Shown here in pieces: positions 42,045 through 47,983 of a stretch of 47,983 bases of DNA. How positions within the stretch are numbered: the stretch's first letter is position 1; every line of letters starts with the position of its first letter. The stretch comes from CAZOHG01 sp964579725. GTDB lineage: Bacteria; Zhuqueibacterota; JdFR-76; BMS3Abin05. A program made the translations under genes and the position numbers. The notes beneath the pieces are model-generated. The model saw only the letters and a program-made list of their open reading frames with translations. It ran no database searches and was not told where the DNA came from. The stretch spans positions 1 to 47,983 of the forward strand of contig CAZOHG010000027.1 in NCBI GenBank assembly GCA_964579725.1. The letters are read 5' to 3'.

Positions 42045-42762
42045 CCGTGCGTTTATTCCGGGTTCTTTTACAACGGCCAATATTTTTTGTGGCTTTTTGT
42101 CGATTGTGTACGCTTTTGACGGAAACATGGTTACGGCTTCTTGGCTAATTGTCATTGCTGCCATTTTGGATGCGTTGGACGGCACCGTAGCCAGACTAAC
42201 CCGGAGTTACAGCAAGTTTGGCATTGAACTCGATTCGCTGGCAGACGTGGTGTCTTTCGGGGTGGCCCCCTCCATATTGATCTATGCCGTTTATTTCCGC
42301 GACATTCACAATATTGGGGTAGTCATTAGTTTTCTGCCTTTGTTTTTCGGAGCCATGCGCCTGGCTCGCTTTAATGTGAATCAGGATTCTTTCGTCAAGA
42401 AAGAATATTCCGGCCTGCCCATTCCAAGTCAGGCAGTTGTTTTATCTTCTTTTATTGCCTTCAATTACCATTATTGGGGATATTTGCGTCTGGCCAAAAT
42501 GTTGGCGCCGTTGGCTATTTTCCTGGGGGTACTCATGATTTCCAATGTGGAGTACGACACCCTCCCCAAATTTACGTTTCGGATGAGCAAAAAAAATAAT
42601 CGCAAACTCATTTTGTTCATTTTATCGTCTTTGGCGGTGATGATTTTTCCCTCAACGGCCATGTTTTTGTTAAGTTCCACATTTGTTCTAATGGGCATTG
42701 TGCGGGCGATTATTCGGTCGATTCGCAATGCCGACGAGGTCATGGATATTTCTGACTATTGA
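42019..42762 (+). CDS. pssA: CDP-diacylglycerol-serine O-phosphatidyltransferase
   Basis: A 247-residue integral membrane enzyme making phosphatidylserine, the substrate of the Psd encoded just upstream. The CDP-alcohol motif is complete: D54-G55-x2-A58-R59-x8-G68-x3-D72-x3-D76. About seven to eight hydrophobic segments follow. The start is a TTG within the end of psd, preceded by AAAGGAGG at a rather long spacing (about 11 nt). The two genes form a phosphatidylethanolamine pair set inside the purine run. Confidence 0.94.
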   Translation: MANSNLKINRAFIPGSFTTANIFCGFLSIVYAFDGNMVTASWLIVIAAILDALDGTVARLTRSYSKFGIELDSLADVVSFGVAPSILIYAVYFRDIHNIGVVISFLPLFFGAMRLARFNVNQDSFVKKEYSGLPIPSQAVVLSSFIAFNYHYWGYLRLAKMLAPLAIFLGVLMISNVEYDTLPKFTFRMSKKNNRKLILFILSSLAVMIFPSTAMFLLSSTFVLMGIVRAIIRSIRNADEVMDISDY

Positions 42763-42778
42763 TTTGGGAGAGGTTTCC

Positions 42779-43048
42779 GTGTGGCAGGCTAAAATCAGTG
42801 TTTTTTTGAAGAAAGACATTCTCGATCCTCAGGGGAGTGCTATTCGACATATCTTGAAAAATATGGGATTTGCGTCGGTTGAGGCCGTGCGTGTGGGGAA
42901 AAATATTGTCCTGAGTCTTTCGGACAAACTCTCTTTAGAAGAAGCCAAAAAACAAACGGACGAGATTTGTCGAAAATTGCTGGCCAACCCCGTCATCGAG
43001 GACTACCGTTTTGAATTGGAAGCGCTTCCCGAGGAGGAGAGTCGCTGA
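42779..43048 (+). CDS. purS: Phosphoribosylformylglycinamidine synthase subunit PurS
   Basis: An 89-residue structural subunit of the PurL-PurQ-PurS complex that converts FGAR to FGAM. It opens with AKISVFLKKDILDPQGSAI and contains the MGFASVEAVRVGK segment typical of PurS. The GTG start at 42779 has GGGAGAGG just upstream, and an open frame upstream overlaps pssA in another frame and is not used. purQ follows after 2 nt. purL is not in the window. Confidence 0.95.
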   Translation: MWQAKISVFLKKDILDPQGSAIRHILKNMGFASVEAVRVGKNIVLSLSDKLSLEEAKKQTDEICRKLLANPVIEDYRFELEALPEEESR

Positions 43049-43050
43049 AA

Positions 43051-43758
43051 ATGGGGTCGCGGCGCATTCGTTTTGGTGTGGTGGTTTTTCCTGGCTCTAA
43101 TTGTGACCGGGATGTGTACGACGTGGCAACGCGGATTATGGGCCAGGAGGCGGTGTACCTGTGGCACAAAGAGCGCGATTTACGGGGTGTGGATGCCGTG
43201 GTTTTGCCCGGCGGATTCTCGTACGGGGATTACCTTCGCACAGGTGCTATGGCGCGCTTTTCACCCATCATGGAAGAAGTAGCGCGTTTTGCCCAAAAAG
43301 GGGGGGCGGTGCTCGGTATTTGCAATGGGTTTCAAATCTTATTGGAATTGGGGCTGCTGCCGGGAGCGATGTTGCGGAATAAATCGCTCCATTTTATTTG
43401 CAAATTTGTCTCGATTCGCGTGGAAAACAGGAATACCCGCTTTACCTCAATGTGCAAACAGGGCGAAACCTTGCGGATTCCAATTGCCCACAATGAAGGC
43501 AATTTTTATCTTGATCCGGAAAGATTAGACGAACTGGAAGCCAACCGGCAGGTGGTTTTTCGGTACGCCTCGCCAGAGGGGGAGGTTTCCGAGCGATTTA
43601 ATCCCAACGGCTCGCTCAACAATATTGCCGGGATCATCAACAAACAGGGGAATGTTCTAGGGCTCATGCCTCATCCGGAGCGGGCGTCGGAACAACTGTT
43701 GGGCTCCGAGGACGGGAAAAAGATTTTTGCTTCACTGATTGAGTCATTTGGGCGTTAA
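43051..43758 (+). CDS. purQ: Phosphoribosylformylglycinamidine synthase subunit PurQ
   Basis: A 235-residue class I glutamine amidotransferase that supplies ammonia to PurL. The catalytic cysteine is C91 in LGICNGFQ; the His and Glu of the triad lie in MPHPERA near residues 208-210. FPGSNCDRD and LPGGFSYGDYLRTG are family marks. GAGGAG precedes the ATG. It closes the purine run. The next gene downstream is unrelated (DUF4321), so the large PurL subunit is encoded elsewhere. Confidence 0.97.
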   Translation: MGSRRIRFGVVVFPGSNCDRDVYDVATRIMGQEAVYLWHKERDLRGVDAVVLPGGFSYGDYLRTGAMARFSPIMEEVARFAQKGGAVLGICNGFQILLELGLLPGAMLRNKSLHFICKFVSIRVENRNTRFTSMCKQGETLRIPIAHNEGNFYLDPERLDELEANRQVVFRYASPEGEVSERFNPNGSLNNIAGIINKQGNVLGLMPHPERASEQLLGSEDGKKIFASLIESFGR

Positions 43759-43912
43759 AAATAAACCATTTTGCTTTGACAGGCGTTAAACAAAAAGAGA
43801 TTTTTGCACAACGTGCTTCTTTGACAATTACGGTGGTTGGTGCCTGGGGCTGAAGGGGACGAGTGACAGAAAGTCCGCGTCAATTGCAATCGGCAAAAAG
43901 AGGAGAAAAGTT

Positions 43913-44188
43913 GTGGCAGGTGTTCCCTCTCGCAAGCGTTCTTTAGGGTATCTTGCTCTGGTGTTGTTTTTGGGGGCTCTCATTGGTTCGGCTCTGGGCG
44001 AACTGGTTGGTTTGGTGATTCCGCCGGGTGTTGTGCGCGAGTTTTTCTTGCGTGCCGCCGTGGGCGGAATTTCTCCGACGACGCTCAATGCATCCCTTTT
44101 TACCGTCACACTGGGATTTACCTTCAAATTAAATGTAGTCGGTATCGTGGGGGTGGCATTGGCGGCGTACATTTTACGCTGGTATTAA
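43913..44188 (+). CDS. DUF4321-type small membrane protein
   Basis: A 91-residue protein with two transmembrane helices (about 12-33 and 63-87) joined by a loop containing PPGVVREFF. The opening SLGYLALVLFLGALIGSALGELVG matches the style of the DUF4321 family, whose function is not established. The GTG start has GAGGAG about 9 nt upstream. It precedes the Tat genes, but an association is not proven. Confidence 0.82.
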   Translation: MAGVPSRKRSLGYLALVLFLGALIGSALGELVGLVIPPGVVREFFLRAAVGGISPTTLNASLFTVTLGFTFKLNVVGIVGVALAAYILRWY

Positions 44189-44227
44189 AACCGGCGATTT
44201 TGAACGAGAGGCTACTCTTTTATCGCG

Positions 44228-44302
44228 ATGAGCTTTAAAGAACTCCTGATTATTGTTTCAATAGTGCTGGTGCTATTCGTTTTTATTAAAGGAAGAAGGT
44301 GA
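44228..44302 (+). CDS. Possible 24-residue TatA-like single-helix protein
   Basis: An ATG at 44228 opens 24 codons ending in TGA at 44300-44302, just 4 nt before the tatA start. The product has a short polar start (MSFKE), a hydrophobic stretch of about 15 residues (LLIIVSIVLVLFVFI) and a basic end (KGRR). Its E-L-L-I-I-x2-I-V-L pattern echoes the TatA membrane helix, but no hinge or amphipathic helix follows. No good ribosome binding site is seen (GAGAGG is 16 nt away), so translation is uncertain. It could be a tatA remnant or a genuine micro-protein. Confidence 0.35.
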   Translation: MSFKELLIIVSIVLVLFVFIKGRR

Positions 44303-44306
44303 GAAA

Positions 44307-44672
44307 ATGTTTGGGTCAATCGGCCCGATGGAATTGCTGGTCATTTTTCTCATTATTTTGCTCGTTTTCGGAGCAGACCGGCTTCCGGAGTTAGCTCGCG
44401 GGCTGGGCAAAGGTATGCGGGAATTCAAAAAGGCCACGGAAGACCTGAAAGAAGAGATTTTGAAACCGGAAGAGGACATCCTCAGCGATCTGAAACAAGA
44501 ATTGGAAGATGAAGTCACTTCCACAAAGGAATTAATTGAAGATACCTATCCGGAAAATTTGGGTGAAGACTCTGTGGAGAGTGAGAAGGATTCCGATGAA
44601 TTGAAAATCGAGAAGTCCGAATCCGACTCATCCAACAAAGAAGACAAGGCTTCCTCGGAATTGGCAGGGTAA
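44307..44672 (+). CDS. tatA: Twin-arginine translocase TatA/TatE family protein with acidic tail
   Basis: A 121-residue Tat pore subunit. The N-terminal helix (ELLVIFLIILLVFG) is followed by the hinge and amphipathic helix LPELARGLGKGMREFKKAT, both canonical. The remaining 75 residues are highly acidic (Glu, Asp, Ser), as in many long TatA or TatB-like forms. TatA assembles in the inner membrane to move folded proteins with RR signal peptides. GGAAGAAGGTG precedes the ATG. A second, shorter TatA follows; tatC is not in the window. Confidence 0.93.
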   Translation: MFGSIGPMELLVIFLIILLVFGADRLPELARGLGKGMREFKKATEDLKEEILKPEEDILSDLKQELEDEVTSTKELIEDTYPENLGEDSVESEKDSDELKIEKSESDSSNKEDKASSELAG

Positions 44673-44801
44673 CGGCGTTCAGTATTTTTGACAGAAAAAG
44701 AAAACGGCAGAAGAGCTGATTCTTTTGCCTCCCCGAGTTGCGGGAAAAGCAGTATTGTTCAAATCCGCTTTGTGCGGACGAAGAGAGAGGAGCGAGGTAC
44801 C

Positions 44802-44978
44802 ATGTTCAGTTCGATTGGTCCTACGGAATGGCTCATTATTTTAGCCATTATTGTCTTGATTTTTGGAGGTTCCAAAATTCCCAGCTTGGCAAAAGGGTTG
44901 GGGCAGGGCCTTCGCGAATTCAAAAAGGCTGTGCACGAAGACGACGACACCTCCAAGAAGGAAGTCCCCAAAAAATAA
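44802..44978 (+). CDS. tatA: Twin-arginine translocase TatA/TatE family protein, short form
   Basis: A 58-residue minimal TatA: membrane helix EWLIILAIIVLIFGG, hinge SKIPSLAKGLGQGLREFKKAV, and a short charged tail. The start MFSSIGP mirrors the MFGSIGP of the upstream copy, so the two arose by duplication. GAGGAG precedes ATG 44802; an upstream in-frame start at 44688 would add 38 non-Tat residues and is unlikely. It lies 39 nt before gatA. Confidence 0.93.
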   Translation: MFSSIGPTEWLIILAIIVLIFGGSKIPSLAKGLGQGLREFKKAVHEDDDTSKKEVPKK

Positions 44979-45017
44979 ACAAGTAACACCCCTGAAATCG
45001 GAAATTGAGAGAGTAGA

Positions 45018-46460
45018 GTGGATTTACTGGAGTCGGATTTTTCACACATTCGCGAAAATGTTGTAAACGGTCGGGTCAGGCTTGTAGATTTGGTGGAAAA
45101 CTACCTGAACCGTTTGGAAACGGCCGGTGAACTAAATGCCTTTATTTCGGTGTTCCCGGATTGGGCGCGCGAGCAGGCTCGGGCAGTAGAAGCGAAAATT
45201 CAGTCGGGTTCCGCCGGAAAATTGGCGGGAATGGTTGTGGCGGTGAAGGACAATCTGAACATTCGTGGTCGCCGAACAACCTGCGGTTCTCGAATGCTGG
45301 AAAATTTCGTCGCCCCGTACACGGCCACAGCTGTCAAGCGGCTGTTGGAACAGGACGCCGTGATCATCGGCAAAACCAATATGGACGAATTTGCGATGGG
45401 TTCGTCCAACGAAACCTCCTATTTCGGACCGGTCAGAAATCCCCACAATCCCGATTACATTCCGGGTGGGTCTTCCGGGGGTTCTGCAGTAGCGGTGGCG
45501 GCAAAATTGTGCCAGACGGCTCTTGGCTCGGACACAGGGGGCTCGATTCGTCAACCTGCTGCCATGTGTGGTGTGGTCGGCCTCAAACCGACGTACGGCC
45601 GGGTGAGCCGCTACGGCCTGGTGGCTTTTGCCTCGTCTCTGGATCAAATCGGCCCGATTGCCCGCAGCGTGACGGATGCGGCCGAGCTGCTTTCCGTGAT
45701 TTCCGGTCACGATTCCTTGGATTCTACCTCCGTTCCGGAGCCCGTCCCTGATTTTTCGTCGGCTTTGGAGCAGGGCGTTGAGGGGCTGCGAATCGGTTTT
45801 CCACGCGAATATTTTGGGGAGGGATTAAGCTCCGAAGTTCGCCAGTCGGTTGAAAAGGCCCTGACTTTACTGGAAAAGCAGGGTGCCGCCGTAGAAGAAA
45901 TGTCGCTGCCACACACGGACTTTGCTGTGGCAACCTACTACATTTTGGCCACGGCGGAGGTTTCTTCCAATCTGGAGCGCTACGACGGAGCACGTTATGG
46001 TTTCCGAGCCCAGGGAATTGGCAATCTGGAGGAACTGTACACAAAATCGCGTAGCGAAGGATTTGGAGAGGAAGTCAAGCGGCGCATTATGTTGGGGACG
46101 TACGTTCTTTCCGCCGGGTACTACGAAGCCTACTACCGCAAAGCCCAAAAAGTGCGTACCTTGATTAAACAGGACTTTGAGGAGGCGTTTAAAAAATACG
46201 ATGCCATTATTACCCCTACCTCCCCGACGACCGCTTTTAAATTGGGAGAGCGGTTGAACGATCCTTTGCAAATGTACCTGTCCGACGTTTTTACGATTTC
46301 GGCTAATCTTGCGGGGATTCCGGCACTTTCCGTCCCTTGCGGGAAGGCTTCCAACGGATTGCCCATTGGTTTGCAGGTTTTGGGCAAGCCCTTTGATGAA
46401 GAAACGGTGTTGCGGGTCGGGCATTCAGTGGAAACGGGGGTGGAATCTTCACGTCGCTGA
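45018..46460 (+). CDS. gatA: Aspartyl/glutamyl-tRNA amidotransferase subunit A
   Basis: A 480-residue amidase of the GatCAB complex, which converts Glu-tRNA(Gln) or Asp-tRNA(Asn) to the amide form. The Ser-cis-Ser-Lys triad is intact: K77 (VAVKDN), S152 (GGSSGGSAVA) and S176 (GSDTGGSIRQPAA). The scaffold reads as normal up to FDEETVLRVGHSVE. The last 9 residues (TGVESSRR) do not match the family end. Dropping one G from the G5 run at 46436-46440 restores ETGWNLHVADKP, similar to the conserved C-terminal E-x4-WH-x-P pattern, with a stop at 46477. GTG start; weak AG-rich ribosome binding site. gatB and gatC are not in the window. Confidence 0.95.
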   Translation: MDLLESDFSHIRENVVNGRVRLVDLVENYLNRLETAGELNAFISVFPDWAREQARAVEAKIQSGSAGKLAGMVVAVKDNLNIRGRRTTCGSRMLENFVAPYTATAVKRLLEQDAVIIGKTNMDEFAMGSSNETSYFGPVRNPHNPDYIPGGSSGGSAVAVAAKLCQTALGSDTGGSIRQPAAMCGVVGLKPTYGRVSRYGLVAFASSLDQIGPIARSVTDAAELLSVISGHDSLDSTSVPEPVPDFSSALEQGVEGLRIGFPREYFGEGLSSEVRQSVEKALTLLEKQGAAVEEMSLPHTDFAVATYYILATAEVSSNLERYDGARYGFRAQGIGNLEELYTKSRSEGFGEEVKRRIMLGTYVLSAGYYEAYYRKAQKVRTLIKQDFEEAFKKYDAIITPTSPTTAFKLGERLNDPLQMYLSDVFTISANLAGIPALSVPCGKASNGLPIGLQVLGKPFDEETVLRVGHSVETGVESSRR

Positions 46461-46596
46461 CAAGCCTCGCTTCAAATAAACGTCAAGTCGGATCAAAAGA
46501 AACCGAAAGGTTCGGAAGGGTGTGTCTCGGCTTGTTTGTGCTTTTGCGCTAAATCGAAAGTCAAAGATAAAAGTGGGGGAGAATTTTTGGAATCGG

Positions 46597-46628
46597 ATTG
46601 CCACGTGAACCGAAACGTGGCAATTTTT
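46597..46628 (+). terminator. Intrinsic terminator between gatA and the heptose kinase gene
   Basis: ATTGCCACGT (46597-46606) pairs with ACGTGGCAAT (46615-46624) as a 10-bp stem with an 8-nt loop, then T5. Only about 25 nt separate it from the kinase start, leaving no room for a full promoter between. Confidence 0.8.
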
Positions 46629-46653
46629 GTGTTAACTTGAAAGTGAATTGCAC

Positions 46654-47646
46654 ATGATTCAACTTGAAAAAAAACGCCTGAATGCCATCTTTAACAATTT
46701 CAGCGGGAAAAAGGTGCTCGTTTTTGGCGATCTCATGCTTGACCGCTATTTTTGGGGTGACGTGAGTCGCATTTCTCCCGAAGCGCCCGTTCCGGTGGTT
46801 GAAATTACCCAGGAATTCTCGCGATTGGGAGGGGCAGCTAACGTCGGAAATAATATCGATTCTCTTGGCGGCATGCCTTACCTGGTAGGGCTTGTCGGGC
46901 AGGACAATATGGGCAAAGAAGTCCTGACATTGTTGAAAGAGAAAAATCTCCCGAAGGACGGCATTGTGGTGGACAGTTCACGCCCCACAACGGTTAAAAC
47001 GCGGGTCATTGCCAACGGGCAGCATGTAGTTCGCACGGACCGCGAATCCCGGAAGCCCATTGATCTGGCAACTCAAAAACGGGTTGAAACTACTCTGCAA
47101 GCCCTTATTCCCCAAATGGATGCTGTTATTATTGAAGATTACAACAAGGGGCTGATTGTGCGCGATCTCATTCAAGTTGCGATTCGTACGGCTCGAGAAC
47201 ACAACGTGCCGATTTTGGTAGACCCAAAATTCGACAATTTTTTGGAATATCGAGAAGTGACGGTATTTAAACCCAATATTCGGGAAGCGGAGGCGGCATT
47301 GGGAAGGCGGTTAAGCGGGCAGGAGGAGTTGGAGGAAGCGGGGCGCTGGCTGTTGAAGAAGCTTCAACCCAAATGGCTTTTGATTACGCTGGGTGAAAAG
47401 GGAATGGCCGTTTTTGAAGACGAAAAGGAAGCACGGTACATTTCCAGCAGAGCTCGCAAAGTCCGGGATGTTTCCGGAGCCGGGGACACCGTGATCAGTA
47501 CGCTTGCAATGGCACTGGTGTCAGGAGCCACATTTGTGGAAGCGGCGGCCTTAGCGAATCGGGCGGCGGGCATTGTGTGCGGCGAGGTGGGCATTGTCCC
47601 CATTGATCGCGAAAAATTGCGGCAGGATTTGGAGGAAGCGGGCTGA
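46654..47646 (+). CDS. rfaE1: D-glycero-beta-D-manno-heptose-7-phosphate kinase (RfaE domain I)
   Basis: A 330-residue PfkB/ribokinase-fold sugar kinase. It has VLVFGDLMLDRYFWGDVSRISPEAPVPVV, the standard RfaE opening, the GGAANVGNN substrate loop, LVDPKFDNFLEY, and the DVSGAGDTV anion hole with the catalytic Asp near residue 276. It phosphorylates heptose-7-phosphate at C1 during ADP-heptose synthesis for the LPS inner core. Here the kinase and adenylyltransferase are separate genes, with one overlapping base. ATG 46654 has no clear ribosome binding site; a TTG two codons upstream is the alternative. Confidence 0.95.
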   Translation: MIQLEKKRLNAIFNNFSGKKVLVFGDLMLDRYFWGDVSRISPEAPVPVVEITQEFSRLGGAANVGNNIDSLGGMPYLVGLVGQDNMGKEVLTLLKEKNLPKDGIVVDSSRPTTVKTRVIANGQHVVRTDRESRKPIDLATQKRVETTLQALIPQMDAVIIEDYNKGLIVRDLIQVAIRTAREHNVPILVDPKFDNFLEYREVTVFKPNIREAEAALGRRLSGQEELEEAGRWLLKKLQPKWLLITLGEKGMAVFEDEKEARYISSRARKVRDVSGAGDTVISTLAMALVSGATFVEAAALANRAAGIVCGEVGIVPIDREKLRQDLEEAG

Positions 47647-47983
47647 TGGGGCGCGTGGTTTCGCCGGACGAATTGCTGGTTTTGCGCGAGAAATTTCGCG
47701 GCCGAGGGCAAAAAGTGGTGTTTACCAACGGAGTTTTTGACCTCCTGCACCGGGGGCACCTGGAACTTTTGAATCAGGCCAAAAATTTGGGGGATGTTTT
47801 GGTTGTGGGCATTAATTCGGACGCCTCCGCACGGCGCAACAAGGGGCCAAATCGCCCGATTATTTCGCAGGAAGACCGCGCTTTTATGTTGTGCAATTTG
47901 GTTCCGGTGGATTTTGTGGTGATTTTTGACGAAGATACTCCGTACCAGCTCATTGCGGCACTGAAGCCCGACGTGTTGGTTAA
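47646..47983 (+). CDS. rfaE2: Heptose-1-phosphate adenylyltransferase (RfaE domain II), cut by window end
   Basis: The first 112 residues of a nucleotidyltransferase. FTNGVFDLLHRGHLELL carries the H35-x-G-H38 motif of the cytidylyltransferase-like superfamily, and GINSDASARRNKGPNRPI holds the usual nucleotide-binding stretch. It transfers AMP to heptose-1-phosphate, the step after the kinase encoded just upstream. The ATG overlaps the last base of the kinase stop. The gene runs off the end of the window. Confidence 0.93.
   Translation, partial: MGRVVSPDELLVLREKFRGRGQKVVFTNGVFDLLHRGHLELLNQAKNLGDVLVVGINSDASARRNKGPNRPIISQEDRAFMLCNLVPVDFVVIFDEDTPYQLIAALKPDVLV

Noticed and set aside
41154..42185. 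343-codon minus-strand open frame
   Set aside because: Antisense to purC, psd and pssA; no family resemblance or ribosome binding site.

Overview
The window looks like chromosomal DNA from a diderm (Gram-negative-type) bacterium of moderate GC content. Evidence for an outer membrane is direct: two Omp85-type barrels, an RND adaptor with a lipobox, two RND pumps, an HtrA protease with an N-terminal export signal, and an ADP-heptose kinase/adenylyltransferase pair for LPS. The gene set (split glycine decarboxylase, PurS/PurQ, DUF4321, twin TatA, IHF/HU-like protein) suggests the FCB side of the tree (Calditrichota/KSB1/Ignavibacteria-like). That placement is inference from gene content; no rRNA is present. 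I saw no tRNA, rRNA, CRISPR array, insertion sequence or intact prophage.

Layout. 1-534 is a repeat-rich spacer with REP-like hairpins. 619-3164: two overlapping Omp85-family proteins behind a good sigma-70-type promoter. 3278-4398: rsmE and a HIT protein. 4599-4856: a small Cys/His protein. 5049-11122: a tightly packed plus-strand run of patatin phospholipase, lysA, a group 4 glycosyltransferase, a glycerophosphodiesterase and polX. 11213-15509 (minus): efp-accB-accC-gcvH-gcvPA, transcribed from a near-consensus promoter at 15608. 15919: PAP2 lipid phosphatase. 16641-17813 (minus): a methionine gamma-lyase-like PLP enzyme preceded by a long leader that contains a three-way-junction RNA with mutually exclusive terminator and antiterminator pairings. 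18366-29909: ECF sigma factor, zinc-finger anti-sigma factor, RseB/MucB-like sensor, then MFP adaptor, RND, MATE and a second RND transporter, which reads as an envelope-stress and efflux island.

30195: HU/IHF-like protein with its own terminator. 30722-34170: a four-gene cassette of unknown role. A membrane-anchored amidase_2 protein and its neighbour share the same membrane domain, followed by a second membrane protein and an exported protein. This cassette and the structured leader at 18001-18142 are my two best candidates for something undescribed. 34192 (minus): M29-like aminopeptidase that seems to lack the C-terminal His-x-Asp metal site. 35507-38992: ecfT, truA, transaldolase-like fsa, htrA. 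39301-43758: purB, purC, psd, pssA, purS, purQ, in which phospholipid head-group genes sit inside a purine biosynthesis run. 43913-46460: DUF4321, a 24-codon TatA-like ORF, two tatA genes and gatA, whose last codons look frameshifted. 46654 to the end: hldE-type kinase and the start of the matching adenylyltransferase, cut by the window edge.

Start codons were chosen mostly from Shine-Dalgarno spacing. GTG and TTG starts are common here, as are 1-26 nt overlaps between consecutive genes, so most clusters are likely co-transcribed.
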